From assembly GCA_022497155.1 (NCBI GenBank), contig MU385723.1, positions 682,001 to 746,000 of the forward strand: 64,000 nt of DNA. Reading direction: 5' to 3'. Positions 1 through 14,778 of this stretch are shown here, piece after piece. Both the position numbers and the translations under genes were made by a program. Source of the DNA: Whalleya microplaca (taxonomy: Eukaryota > Ascomycota > Sordariomycetes > Xylariales > Xylariaceae). The notes beneath the pieces are model-generated. The model did not search any database, was not told the DNA's origin, and saw only the letters and a program-made list of their open reading frames with translations. Each line of letters begins with the position of its first letter. Within the stretch, counting starts at the first letter, position 1.

Positions 1-2690
1 CGATAGTACTGCCTTCAGGTTTCACAGCTTCATTGACTTCATTATCTGTAAAGTTGTCTTTCAGACTACAAGTAGATTTGACTAATAACCTATAGTTCTA
101 CCCCTAACCTCAGGAGTACATTTGCTTATTTCAATCATCGTAGGGGAATACTTCTATTATAAAATACTTACCAGGTTACTCTTACCACTAATGGATACTT
201 CCTTCTCTAGATCATGAAATATTCATGTTGGTGGCTTTGTCCGTTCTGACCGTAGAGGATGATGTTGATGGGCTTCCCAGGATGTAAGCAGCCGATGGTA
301 GATACAACCTCGAAAGCCATCATAGCTCAGTATAGAAGGCTCATAAAATAAATGATTCGCGACTGTTTAACCGGTGCCTGCATAATATAAGCCTAGACTA
401 TGCCGTCTGATGTACCTTCTCCTATAATCTAGGGCTCACACAAGAATGGAGATTATAATCCAAGTATCACTTAATGGTAAGCCTGAAGACCTGACTGGTC
501 CCTTGTCGTGGGTTCGTGTCATTTTCAGCGGCTTGCTGCACCAATTACTGCTCATCGCTCGGTGATACAACGACTGGCTGGCCAGGGCGTGAGCCCAATG
601 GTACAATCTTGCCTCGATGAAGCAAACCTTAAGCCACTATTATTATATCAGTCTTAACTTAAGTTACTATCCCCCACATACTGCACGCATCATTAGGGGT
701 CGCCCTAAATTGTATGCCACCGTCACAGGGCGGAATTCCGTCACACCACATACGTCTTCACGCCCATATTTCCCGTCAAATGCAGCTATCCGGTATATCT
801 GGTGTGAATATTCTCCGACGCATGCGTGATTGGACGCACCATCTAACGGGCACTGCGTGTACCGCAGCACAGCATCCGCGCCTTAGCCACGTCATCCAAT
901 GTTTGGTCACGTCGAACCAAATGTATTTCTTCTTTAGGCCATGGAATGATGGATTGCGCGAGGCACTCGTCTCGTGGCAGGCTCTCCTCTATCGACCACT
1001 GTGGAACCTCCTGCCTTGAAGTGAGACAAGGACGTCAAGTTCCTTCATGCAAGGCGCGGCGGTTAGCTGCCTCCGTCATATGAGATACGAATGCATCAAT
1101 CGCCGGCATCACAGGAATGGCACATATTGTCCACCATGAAGACAACTCCGCAACATCCCAACAGCGCCCTCTATTGCCCTATAGAAGAACTTCAAACTCG
1201 AAATCGTGTGTCACTCTTCTGCATCGAGCCTCCACGGAGATTTTGTGGCACGTGTGTGGCTTGTTGCAGATGGCTGGCAGCTTGCTATTGGGATACAACC
1301 GTGTGATATGCTCCGAAGTCTAGCTCCTGCGTACAGAGATTCTTGGTCTGAATATCTGATTGGAGAAGATCAGATTATGACATTGTAGATTGGCTAGTGG
1401 CAGTGTCTTTTGCCCCTTTTTGAGGATTGACCAACTACTATGACTACTGTTAGTTACCATCTAATAAGTCTAATAAGCATTGGTTAGAGGTCCTTTATGG
1501 TAACTTGCATTGCTATAAACACCACTTGATATGTATCTACGCCCCATAATGTCTCTACAACAGACAGTAAGTCTGTACTGTCAACCCTGTATCTAATTGC
1601 TCGTGTGTGTGATTTTTGTCTCATGCCATTAGTATAACGCTAGCCTTGCTCGAGTCAGTACATAAAAAGCTCCTAGGCCAGGAGGGAGCTAGCAAACACA
1701 CATAAGTACGAGCTCATATCATGAGATCGATGCTCTCTAAATTAGCGTGAGGGAAAAATCAGACATCACGCAGAGGGAGTTGATATTCACATCATGTCTC
1801 GTCCCACAACACATTCGCCGGCACTGTATCGGCCTATGGCTATTCGGCGATTGGCGTGCAGGCGCCAAATAGATGCTAGACTTGTTCCCTTATAAGCTAA
1901 GTATGCTGAAATGGTTTACGTTACAATGTAGGAATAACGATATTGATATAATGAACCATATTGAGCTTCTCACGCTGCTATTATGAAATGATATCGGTAT
2001 TTGTGGACCACCAATGAAGTAGCGTTAATGCCTAGTTGGCAAACTAGATGGAGAGATGGATGAAACTCAACTGCCCAAAATTTTGTAGACGTGCTTCATC
2101 TAGGGAAGGCAACAAATAACCTTGATAGGTATGAGATGAACCGATATCCGCAGACTGTAATATATGATTCTCACTTACAATCAGTTACATGTGACCAAAC
2201 ATCAGCTATGATTTATGAGATTAACAACTGAATTTGTCGCATCGTCTGAAGCTATCCTCTCGACTAATATGGGGAATAAGGAATTATGGAGCCCGATTTG
2301 CTGATTAACTTATATATGAAAATTGGTCCGTAGATTCGGCCGAATTCGCTAGGCCTCATTTCGGGGTCTATGTGCCTCCCCGACCTCACTAACTACAATT
2401 GATCAATCTCACTGTCTCGTATATGTATTACTTACTTTTTCACTTTTCATAGTATAGGCATCCAAAGGAATCCTATTGACCGAAATATTTTACTTTTTAT
2501 TTAATCTAATAAGTGGAAACCTTTCCGAGCTCGACAGCGCCCGCTACCCTTCCATATATTCTAGTCACCGTCACCCAGTCGTAATGATCGTGTTCCCTAC
2601 TCAATACATCTAGGAGGCAATAGATAACAAATACATGCCTTTATTTGAGTAGTAAGAGTAGCCTAGACTTCGTTCTCGTCACCAAAGAGA
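1..2690. other. Gene-free left flank
   Basis: I see no conserved protein in any frame and no RNA gene. Short overlapping open frames between about 617 and 1390 do not show a recognisable domain, signal peptide or plausible splice structure. The DNA is A+T-rich with many TA steps, as is common for fungal intergenic or decayed repeat DNA. The last few hundred bases must hold the promoter of the regulator that starts at 2691. Confidence 0.5.
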
Positions 2691-5064
2691 ATGCCTCAAC
2701 TTGCCGTGCGAAGCTCTAGCGGAGCAGACCCCGGGGCAAAGCGTAGGAAAATACGTAAAGGAACACATAGCTGTTGGGAATGTGAGTTGCTCTTGAATCA
2801 CATCGATTGCTAGATGCAATCCTAACAAATACTTGGATTTAAGGTAGAAGAAGAAAACTTCGCTGCCAATTTTCATCAGATGAAGCCACGATTTGTGTAG
2901 GCTGTAAGTCAAGAGGGACTACATGTATGAGCCAGGAGTTCCCAGATGAGCAGCCATCCACCCAAGACGCGGGAATCACGCAACGACTAAGCAGAGTTGA
3001 GAACCTCCTTGAGAAGCTTGTTGAGCGGGTCATGCCCGATGTTTATAGTCCTGCGCAAGAAGACCGGGCTGCGAATTCCTCCGTTTCGGTCGAGGGGGAG
3101 CTTACTTCATCAAGTTTACGTCCGTCTACGGCCGACCACCCCCCTGTCCCCAGCTTGCTTGAGGGCTTACGAGAAGGCACCGGGACACGCTCTTCGACAA
3201 ACTCGTCTTTCGTATCGACGCCAGCATCCACTTATGAAAGAGAAACACTCGTCCTCCCTGCAAAGCATGTCAAGATCTCAAAGACCCTGCATGCGACCTT
3301 TCCTTGTCAGCATGACATAGACTCCATGTAAGTGGCATTCAAAGTTGTTTACGTTCCATTCTGGCCTTTTGCAAGAGTAAAAGTCTTCCAAAACGGCTCC
3401 TATAGTAACCGATGACTCGTCAAGCTGTCTGGGAAGAGAATACTGACTGCGGATACCGTAGTACATCAGCCATTTCAGGCCCCTATTACGTATTGACAAT
3501 ATTCCACGGATGTCGCGCAGTCTTCGAAGGGCGGACAGAGCCTCCATCCTCCGTCTCGGAAATTCCTCTAGTGACAAGCCACCCTGCTTTGCTTGCAAAG
3601 CGGCTAATGCAGTTGGTCAACTGCATGCAGCAACTGCAACCAGCATCGTTCCCACAGAACCTTGTTTCCAAAGAGCCTATCCGCACGCAGATGAGCAAGT
3701 TCGTAAGCGTCGTTTCAGACCTCGTGGTTTCCAATGATGACCTCGTCGGCTCGGTAGAGGGTCTCGAGTCCATGTATCTCGTCGCTTTATACCATGCCAA
3801 CGCGGGCAACCTACGCAAGGGTTGGCTCGTCCTCCGCCGGTTGATATCCGTGGCTCAACTCATGGGCCTGGACAAATTGGGGGATAAACCACTCAAATCT
3901 GTAGACCCGAAATCGCTTCCATCAGCGCGGACGGGGGCTCGCACGCTGTGGTTTCGCATCAATTTTTCGGACCGGTTTCTGTCACTTCTTCTTGGTCTCC
4001 CCGCTGCTAGCGACGACAACTCATTCGCCGGCCCCGAGAATTCAGCCAACGACGAGCCGGTCGAGAGGCTGGAAAAATTCCACACGGTCATCATGGGGGC
4101 AATAATCAAGCGCAACTACAACAAGAGCGATTCTGCCTTCAGCGCCACGCAATCCATCGACTGCGACCTCGAGATCGCAGCAAAGTCGATGGATACACCG
4201 TGGTGGCAGGCGGTGACGGTCAATGCAAACGCAACACTCTCCGAACGCATGCAATCTTACCTGCACATCATGATGCAGATGAATCACCACCACCTGCTCA
4301 TCCTGCTGCATCTGCCGTACATGATGCGGGATCATAAGGAAAGGAGGTGGGACTACAGCAAGACGGTGTGTCTGAGCTCGTCGCGCGAGCTACTGCGGAC
4401 CTTCTTCTTCTGGCGCCGGCTCAACAATGCCGCATCTGCCTGCCGACATACAGACTACGGTGCCCTCACAGCGGCCATGACTCTACTCCTAGGATATCTG
4501 GATCCGAAGTTTCGGTCGCGCGACGAGCAGACAAATAGGCAGCGAGAGGCGGATCGGAACTTAGTCCAGGAAGTGAAAGATAGAATGCAGGACATAGCGG
4601 ACAGAAATACGGACAAGTTGGCTCGCGAGTCAGCGGACATCATCGGCAGGCTATTGCCCCTGATGGATGTGAATCTGACAGCGCGAGACGGTATAGATGC
4701 GCCGGTGCGGCTTGACATACCATATGTGGGCACCATTAATATCAACCCGATTAGACGGGTACAGCAAGATACGAGCGACACATCGTCATCTCAGTATGGC
4801 AATACGCCGGCCGGGTCATCCTCCCGAAGCACTCCTACGATATATAGCGGGGACAACGGCGAGATATCAGTGGAACCTAGCATGCCAACGCAGGTTCCAA
4901 GTTTCTTGACCCCTCCTGAAGCGAGCCCCTTCTCCTCCATGCAATTTGAGACAGACTTCTCTCAGATGCAGTTCTCTGAGCTCGCAGCTGAAGTGGATCA
5001 GTGGACCTTTCAAGGGTTTGATACAACCTTCTTTGATAGCTTTTTTAACAACAATACCTATTGA
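2691..5064 (+). CDS. Zn2Cys6 fungal transcription factor
   Basis: Three exons: 2691-2781, 2844-3327, 3462-5064, giving about 725 aa. The first intron splits the zinc cluster. After joining, the binuclear cluster is complete: Cys28, 31, 38, 48, 51 and 58 with spacing C-X2-C-X6-C-X9-C-X2-C-X6-C, preceded by a basic stretch. A short coiled coil (about residues 77-94, heptad Leu/Val) follows, as expected for a dimerising Gal4-type factor. The long third exon carries the middle homology (fungal_trans) region, including an E-P-P-S...H-P-A-L-L-A stretch, and ends in a Phe/Asp/Asn-rich tail that may be an activation region. The second intron was placed by its branch site TACTGAC just before 3461. It acts in the nucleus on CGG-type sites. 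The gene is convergent with the cellobiose dehydrogenase gene and ends only 184 bp from it. A role in controlling the neighbouring CDH and AA9 genes is my inference from position; the target is unknown. Confidence 0.85.
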
Positions 5065-5248
5065 AGACAGTTGCTTGATCAGGCGTTGAACCAAGAGGTA
5101 AGTGTATGAGGTGGATATGAATACGAACGTATATATATGTATATTTTCAACAGACATCTCCCAAGTCATGTCAGCACGAAGTATGTACAAGAATCGCTTC
5201 CAAGTGTATATCACGCCATTATGTTAGGTCCACCAACCTAGGTCAAGT

Positions 5249-8132
<2,884 letters not shown>

Positions 8133-8207
8133 TTTGAGGTTGACGGCCAAGCAACCAAGGCCTATAGAGTCGCAAATGGCAGAGGAAAAGATGGGAATCT
8201 CGAAAGC

Positions 8208-8215
8208 TTATAAAA
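8208..8215 (-). promoter_or_regulatory. Likely TATA box of CDH
   Basis: TTTTATAA on the minus strand, about 76 bp upstream of the CDH start codon. Position and sequence fit a fungal TATA element. No other gene begins nearby. Confidence 0.5.
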
Positions 8216-8330
8216 TGGCATCTTCTTGTGGTATCGATGGAGCCAAGAGATTCCCTACTCAACCGATGTTCCGGGAAGAGCACATGATTTACAAACCAGC
8301 TATAACTATCTATTTCTTAGGTCTGTGGAC

Positions 8331-8341
8331 CGGCCAAACCG
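8331..8341. promoter_or_regulatory. CGG-N5-CCG element upstream of CDH
   Basis: An inverted CGG pair with a 5-bp spacer (CGGCCAAACCG) lies about 200 bp upstream of the CDH start. This is the form of a Zn2Cys6 dimer site, and as I recall the one described for the cellulase regulator CLR-1 of Neurospora. A second inverted pair with a 9-bp spacer lies at 8353-8367, overlapping a CCGGAG that fits the carbon-catabolite repressor (Cre1) consensus. Function is inferred from sequence only. Confidence 0.4.
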
Positions 8342-9688
8342 TGGGCTGGATTCGGAGTTCCATGCCGGAGATATTTCTAAATGCAAAGGTTGCCAGGGGG
8401 TTTGCCATCACACTATACGGAGAGATGTATCCCTAATAGAGATTTCCATATTGTGTGATAGGTGGAAGAGGGTTGGCAGTAGATCCGACTGGCCGAGATA
8501 GGCGACAGGCGCCCAGGGTTGTCGGGCGAATACTCATAGCAGCCCGTGCAATACGGGTTACTGTAGATTGAAATGAATTCACGGAGGCAGGAGACATTTT
8601 GGACATGGGAACGATGCGGTTCAGACCATTGAGCCTGAGGCTATAGGTAATTCAGGCGCATCCGGGCGTTTGGTTCTAAGAGTAGCATGAATCAAGCGAG
8701 ATGGAAAGTATATGATGTGATCAGCTTGGGGCTGATCGCAGTATGGAACTACTATGTATCGGACAGACCAAGACGCGTATGTGTAACGAGAGACATATGA
8801 TCAGCATCTAATCACCTAGCCGAGATACTTCTTCAGCAGCCTTATTGCTCGCTGCCAGGGACAGATGAAAACCCGGGACCGTGCGGTTGTCCAATGAAAG
8901 CAGTTGGAATTGTCAGGCGTGGGCTCCAACATGTATGAAAGTTGGAGAAAAGTGTATATTATTCAAGCTTCTCGCAGATATTTGCCCCTGGTTGAGTAGA
9001 TTAAGGACTTACAACCTGGACTAGGTTAGAACTCATACGGGAGACCCCTTTCTTGGCTTCTTTTTGAGGCGCTGTTAAGGATTCTCCGCATTCAAAATGC
9101 TCTTCAGGCCCGCCATTCCTCCTCTTCCCCCGCAGACTACAGTATACTATATCTCACATTCTTACATAATTGCATATCCTCCCCTGTCACATCCTGACAA
9201 CATCCTGATTTAACTAGGATCCGATAAGCGAGCTCGGCCAGCCAAGTCCAGGGCTAATTGAATATCGATTTGGATAAATGAACGTGGACTAGCACTTGCC
9301 TACTCTGTCCAGAGTGATCCTCAGCCTATATTCGAAAAACGCTGCAATAGCACCTTTCATACCCCTGACTAATACATGGAAACTAGTAGTTGAAGTCGCT
9401 TGCCGCTCCGAAAAGCCCCCTTCTAGGTAGCTTCTATCTCAGACCTGCGATCTGGCATGAGACACATGAAGGCTACCGGACACCGTAGCCGGTTGCAAGG
9501 GCCGAGCCTTAGCTGTGGCCAAGAAAGAGATCTCACTGTCTTATCTTCAACATGAGGCGGCCCGCTATCAGTCAACAAATAGACCGGGAGGTAGGTGTCT
9601 TGATAATCCACTCACCGCATTAGACAAGTTAGGCTCGGAAGCTTTATGGCCGTATTCAAGACTACTGTTCATGGGGTTGCTCTTAAAG

Positions 9689-9720
9689 GCGGAGCGAGAG
9701 GCGGAGCGAGAGGCGGAGAG
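9689..9720. repeat. 12-bp tandem repeat, 2.7 copies
   Basis: Unit GCGGAGCGAGAG occurs twice in a row, followed by a partial third copy. It makes a short Glu-Arg-Ala run in one frame but lies in otherwise non-coding DNA. Confidence 0.8.
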
Positions 9721-11345
9721 CGAAAGACAGTGTGTATCAACAGTATTTGAACAATTGCTGGAGGAAGAAGACTGATATGAGTGCTAATGGAGTTTCATCC
9801 TATGGACTAGATTGATGTTCGGCATGCACGATTACGTATATCTCCAAGCGTAAACCTGGTCATATAGAGCAATCTAGACGGCATCCGCAATCCAAAGTAC
9901 GATTTGATCTCGTAAATCCCCTATTTATGTATTACCATGATCATGTGAATGGTCACATTTTTCATGCATCGAGGGTGAAATATCTGAACTTTCAGCGTAT
10001 TTTCTCCGACTACTACCTCGCACGTAGGCTTTTATCAACTCTAGTGCGAAAATTCTAGTGACTATGTCCACCTTCGAGATACTAAACTCAACATTGCATA
10101 TGTCGGATTGCCATACGTATATCTATATGATGAGGTGAGAATCCAGCGACCTAGTGATGTCCAGACTATTGTGTGAATATGATTCTCGTAGGCACTTGTA
10201 TCTTCGAGTGACATATCATGCGATGCCCTCAGCAGCAATTCTATGGAATCACTAATCACTAGAAATTTTCATCAAAGACCAGACTGGCTCGACTTTCATA
10301 ACTTCTTGAGTGAAGACAATGCTTGTAGGTCATGAAGAGCGCTGTAAGTGTTTCGAATGGCTATTACCTGCTTCATGCTGAGTTGGGCCGGGAGACCATT
10401 CTACCAGCATTACTAATTCTGACGGGCTTGTTTGTTCGAAAACTAGCCACCTCTTCTCATCAATATATCAGACTTGTCAAGTCATGACAGACTGCAAACG
10501 CAACTTAAAGGAGGTATACCGACAACTATACTCATGTTACTGTCGGCATACTCAGTATGTATCAATAGATGTTGTCGAGAATTAAGATACGCACTAATTA
10601 GGATTCCGAGTTGGTGCCAGATCTATGGATTCTGAGAAGTCAGACAGTGACACTGGAGAAGTTGTTCAGGATGAATGAACAAGTTGCCAGACGATTAGGT
10701 ATTTCTTTCAAATCTACCTTATGCGCCTTAGATGGACAGTCTTCTGACGAGCAAAAAAGAACCAGCCAGATCTTGAGCTATCAATGCGATCTCGTTGCGC
10801 CCAAATCTTACTTCCTCTTCTCCGGAGAGCGCGTTACTGAACTACCGTGTATATATACACCTATTTAGGATATATACGGCTCCGCGTCGCATGATACACT
10901 GAACAAGCCACCCCAGCCAACCAGATTGGCGATTCCCCAGGTGAATTAATATATCTGCTTAATGCCACTCTACGAGACCTGGCTCATCGACCAACCCAAA
11001 CACTCGACCACTCATCGTCAGCGCCACGCGCAGTATTCTCTTTCATTACAACGATTAAGAATGAGGCTATAGCTGCCCCCCATATCGATGAAAGGGGGGC
11101 CGTGGCCCGTTTCATATACAGAATCCGGGGTACACGCGCACAACACCAGCAATCGAATATCAACTGCCGAAGCAGGCCAAGTGGTTTGTTCTTAAGGATG
11201 ACCGGGAACACCTGAGGGACAGAAAGAAAACTTGAGGGGCTTGCTACTTCTGTCCGTTTCACCACTACCCAGAGGTTCTACCACTCTGCTTGAAAGCACC
11301 GTATCAACTTTGCTTGTTGAGCTTGTGAAACACAGAGCAAGAGCA

Positions 11346-12327
11346 ATGAGAAACTTCGTGGCTACCGTTGCTACTGCGGCTTTGGCAGCCCAGGGAGCCT
11401 CAGCCCACTACATCTTCCAAGCATTGTCGAAGGGCACTGCGAAAGGCACTCCGTATGAATTCGTTCGAAGAAATACCAACTACAACTCTCCGGTTACCGG
11501 TACGTTGATCACGGAGAGACAAACCCGAGAAATCACATACTAAACGCTAGTGTATGTAGACTTGGCGTCCAACGACCTTCGATGCAATGTAGGCGGTGCT
11601 ACTGGAGGTAACACCAGTACTGTAGAAATGAATGCTGGTGACCCCTTTACCTTCACCCTCGACACTGCTGTCTACCACCAGGGACCGATTTCATTGTAAG
11701 TTCAGATACCTAAAACTATCTGCCTAGATGGAATTACTAAAAGAGGATTAGGTATATGTCCAAGGCTCCAGGTGCCGCAGCAGAGTACGATGGCAGTGGT
11801 GACTGGTTCAAGTTCTACGACTGGGGTATGGCGCTCAGGAGTCCACAGACTCAAACTAGCGAAAACATCTGCTGACGATATCATTACCAGGCCCAACTTT
11901 CAGCGGAGGTCAAGCTAGCTGGAATATGCAGGGTAGGCTGAATGAAATGCTTGACATAAGTTGCACATACGAAGACGACTAACCTCCTAAACTACTAGCC
12001 CAATACTCTAGCACTATTCCCAAGTGCATTCCCGACGGCGAGTACCTCCTGAGAATCCAGTCGCTTGCCATCCACAACCCGGGCAGCACTCCGCAGTTTT
12101 ATATCGGCTGCGGTCAAGTAAAGGTCTCCGGTGGCGGGAGCTCCTCTCCAACTCCCACGACGAAGATACCTGGTGCATTCAAGGCAACCGACCCAGGCTG
12201 TCAGTATACATCTCACTCAAATACACATTCATATCTAAAATACTAATTATGAATATCAGACACTGCTAACATCTACAACAACTTCAACTCCTACACCGTC
12301 CCTGGCCCCGCTGTGTTCTCTTGCTAG
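11346..12327 (+). CDS. AA9 lytic polysaccharide monooxygenase
   Basis: Six exons: 11346-11499, 11560-11695, 11752-11825, 11891-11932, 11999-12199, 12260-12327; all phases join, giving about 224 aa. Signal peptide 1-20 ends Ala-Ser-Ala and exposes His21 as the mature N-terminal histidine of the copper brace. The second brace histidine is His91 in Tyr-His-Gln-Gly-Pro. The second-sphere residues His161 and Gln168 and the axial Tyr170 are present in the usual Gln-Phe-Tyr-Ile-X-Cys context. The enzyme is secreted and cleaves crystalline cellulose oxidatively, using electrons that can come from CDH. There is no CBM1: the protein ends with the catalytic domain. It is transcribed away from the CDH gene and lies in the same block. 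Regiospecificity (C1 or C4) cannot be read from sequence alone. Confidence 0.93.
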
Positions 12328-12651
12328 ACGGGCAAATGGTCTATAAGGGGATTGCGAGGATAAATGACAGTGTTCGATGGAAGTGGTTATCTGCGTGAAT
12401 GTAGTCGAGCGTGAAATATCAAGTCATTGCCAAACACACTCGTTATGCCTTGTCATAGCAAATAACCTATTCATTTTGAATGATGAATCACACTACCTAC
12501 CACTGTGACACATAACAGAGGCAAATATTTTCCACCCTCCAGCCATCCGTCGTGAATATCGTAGAGACCACCCGCCTAGTAACCCCTAAACTAGAGCCAA
12601 CTTTTTACATCGAAACGCCAAACACCAGGCCCCAAACACAAATTTTTTCCA
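12328..12651. other. Convergent 3' spacer
   Basis: Space between the 3' ends of the AA9 gene and the SRAP gene. It holds only presumed 3' UTRs and polyadenylation signals; I see no gene. Confidence 0.5.
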
Positions 12652-14149
12652 TCAAGAACTATTCGCAAAAAACTTCGTGATCTTCTGCGACCCAGCACCA
12701 CCACCGGGCTGCTGTTTCGCCTTCCCAGGACTCTTGGTCCCGTTGCTGGTGGCGCTGATCTTCGGCCTGGCGCCCCCCTTCTGGGGCGACGGTGCCTTCT
12801 TCGACGACGCCGTCGCCGATCTCGTTTTCCGAGGGGGCTCCCCGCCAAGGACTAGTTCGTCATCCGCTTCCCTCTTGATGCCAGTGGAGAAAGCCTTGCT
12901 TTCTTCCTGCGTATCGTCCTTAGCGCCGGGAGCATCTTCGGCGATAAATCCCTCTTCCTTTTTGATCTTGACCTCGGGTTGCTGCTGCTGCTGCAGCTTT
13001 TCTTGCTTTACGCTGCTGCAGGGCTCTTCCTTTTCCTCCTTCTCCTTCTTTACTGCTGTCCCCTCCATCTTCTTCGCGTTACTGCCCTTGGCATTGGCGA
13101 AGAAGTTGGCGATATTAGACTTGTTCTCCTTGCTATCGATGGGGATGATGAACGAGGGCGAGTTGTTGCCGACCTTGCCCACGTCCTTGCTGACGGGGTA
13201 CACGTCCAGCTCGCCCTCGAAGGGCCTCAGGAGGGCTTGCAGCTCCTTGGACCACTCGTGGCGCCCGGGGTCGAGCCAGGTACGCAGGCCCGCGGACCCG
13301 TTCTCCAGGATGACGGGCATGCGGTCGTGGAGGAAGCTGAGCTGCTTGTTCGAGTCCGTGGTGATGATCGTGTATGTGTAGTGCTTCTGGTCGTCATCTG
13401 CCACCTGTCAGTCTACCATCAGGTATCATAATGCAGGCGACGTCGACGGCTCACTCTCATATTGCACCACATCCCACAACCCAGCAAAGCACATGAGCTT
13501 CCCATCCCTCCGCTTAACAAAATGCGGCATCTTCTCACGCCCCCCATCCTTCTTCAACCACTCATAAAACCCCTGCGCAACAGCCACGCACCTCTTCCGC
13601 GCCTTCATCGAGCTCCACATGCCGCCCGCCTGCGCCAGCGAGTCGTCGCGGCAGTTGATCGTCTTCATCACCGAGCCGTAGTCCGGGTTGCGCTTGGTCC
13701 AGAAGGGCACGAGGCCCCACTTCATGCTCTGCAGCTTGTAGCTGACGGGCTTCTCGGCCACTGATGCCTCCGCGTCCACGTCCTCAGCTCCCTCCGTGGC
13801 CTTACCGTTACCACCGTCCTCGTCATCCGCAGCAGCAGCAGTAGTAGAAGCTTTCCCATGCTGCGCCCGCCTCCGCGGCCCTGCGCCCCAGTCCGGCACG
13901 TCAGCGCGGTACACGATGCCGTGGTATCCCGGTGCGAAGTTGTAGCTCTGTCTCGGCGCGCCGGGGCCGTCGCCGTCCTCGTCCTCCGCCGGCGCCTCGT
14001 CCACCGGCATGTCGTCGGCCTCGAGCATCTGGCGGACCTGCGCGGGGCGCTAGACACATTGCTTCCGGTTAACCCCAGCCCATAAGTATCAGTCTGGGTA
14101 GGTAGGTCAAGGTGGGACATACCAAGGCTAGTGAGTATCGCCCGCACAT
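12652..14149 (-). CDS. SRAP (HMCES/YedK) abasic-site protein
   Basis: Three exons: 14149-14123, 14049-13455, 13397-12652, giving about 455 aa. The first exon codes for only nine residues but contains the essential Met-Cys-Gly-Arg start: after Met removal, Cys2 becomes the N-terminal nucleophile that forms a thiazolidine link to abasic sites in single-stranded DNA. Other SRAP landmarks are visible: Asn46 in Asn-Phe-Ala-Pro, Glu172 in Gly-Phe-Tyr-Glu-Trp and His231 in Leu-His-Asp-Arg-Met-Pro. Compared with bacterial YedK there is an acidic insert (about residues 19-40), a second low-complexity insert (about 72-108) and a long Lys/Glu/Gln-rich C-terminal tail. The tail ends in a PCNA-interacting motif, Gln445-X-X-Ile-X-X-Phe-Phe451. 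A related Asn-Ile-Ala-Asn-Phe-Phe motif occurs earlier in the tail. It is expected to act at replication forks in the nucleus. The acceptor of exon 3 was chosen because the upstream alternative CAG brings an immediate stop. Confidence 0.93.
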
Positions 14150-14778
14150 GCTGTCGTTGCTGAGGAACTTGGCAAACGAGCTTGAGCGTGTGACCCCAAT
14201 TGAGGCTGGGATTTTACTGAAACGAATGGTAGGTAAAGGTGAAGGTGGGATGTTAGATCCATCAATACATGCATGTGTTATGTCCGTCGAAAGGTTATGA
14301 CGAAATGAGCTCTAGCTTCACGCCTCAGACGCGGAATCAGGTGACAACCTTTCTCTTTGATTCTCAAAATTCGGCACATATTCGAAAACATTCAACATGC
14401 GGGTTCCACTAGTTTCTCGCCATGAATTCATACATCTTGACGACTAATACGGCCTACATGATAAATCGAAGTCAGAAATTTGCCATTACGCCCATGAAGT
14501 CCTGTAGTTTTGCTGCTTCGTAGTCACCGAATTTTACTTTAAAACAATACCTAGATATGTTTGTGGATCACATAGTGCATTCGTCAAGTAATCTAGGTTG
14601 TCAGAAGAAGCAAGCAATGCGTCTTATTCTGTATGAATTGATTTTGTTATCCCGAACCACGCCTAACCATGCATAAACGACTCCTGAAGAAGCACACTTC
14701 CCTTCCAGTCGCAAACTGCTCTCGTGGTATATCGGAAGAGACGACGTGACGCATGACCAACCCAAGCCCAGCCTCCCC
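14150..14778. other. SRAP promoter / eL18 3' flank
   Basis: Both flanking genes read leftwards, so this holds the promoter of the SRAP gene on its left and the 3' flank of the eL18 gene on its right. No conserved frame or RNA gene is visible. Confidence 0.45.

Larger units (their letters stand above)
8133..11345. promoter_or_regulatory. Divergent CDH / AA9 intergenic spacer
   Basis: This 3.2 kb region between two divergent secreted-enzyme genes has no recognisable gene. Besides the elements near 8208 and 8331, Cre1-like hexamers occur at 10822-10827 (CCGGAG) and 11125-11130 (CCGGGG), upstream of the AA9 start. A+T-rich palindromic TATA-like stretches lie near 10850-10875. Short open frames at 9515-9775 and 10611-10868 show no domain and were not called. 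Confidence 0.4.

Noticed and set aside
12677..13431. Long plus-strand open frames (234 and 150 codons)
   Set aside because: They are antisense shadows of the last SRAP exon; composition is Leu/Ser-rich as expected from the complement of Lys/Glu/Gln codons.
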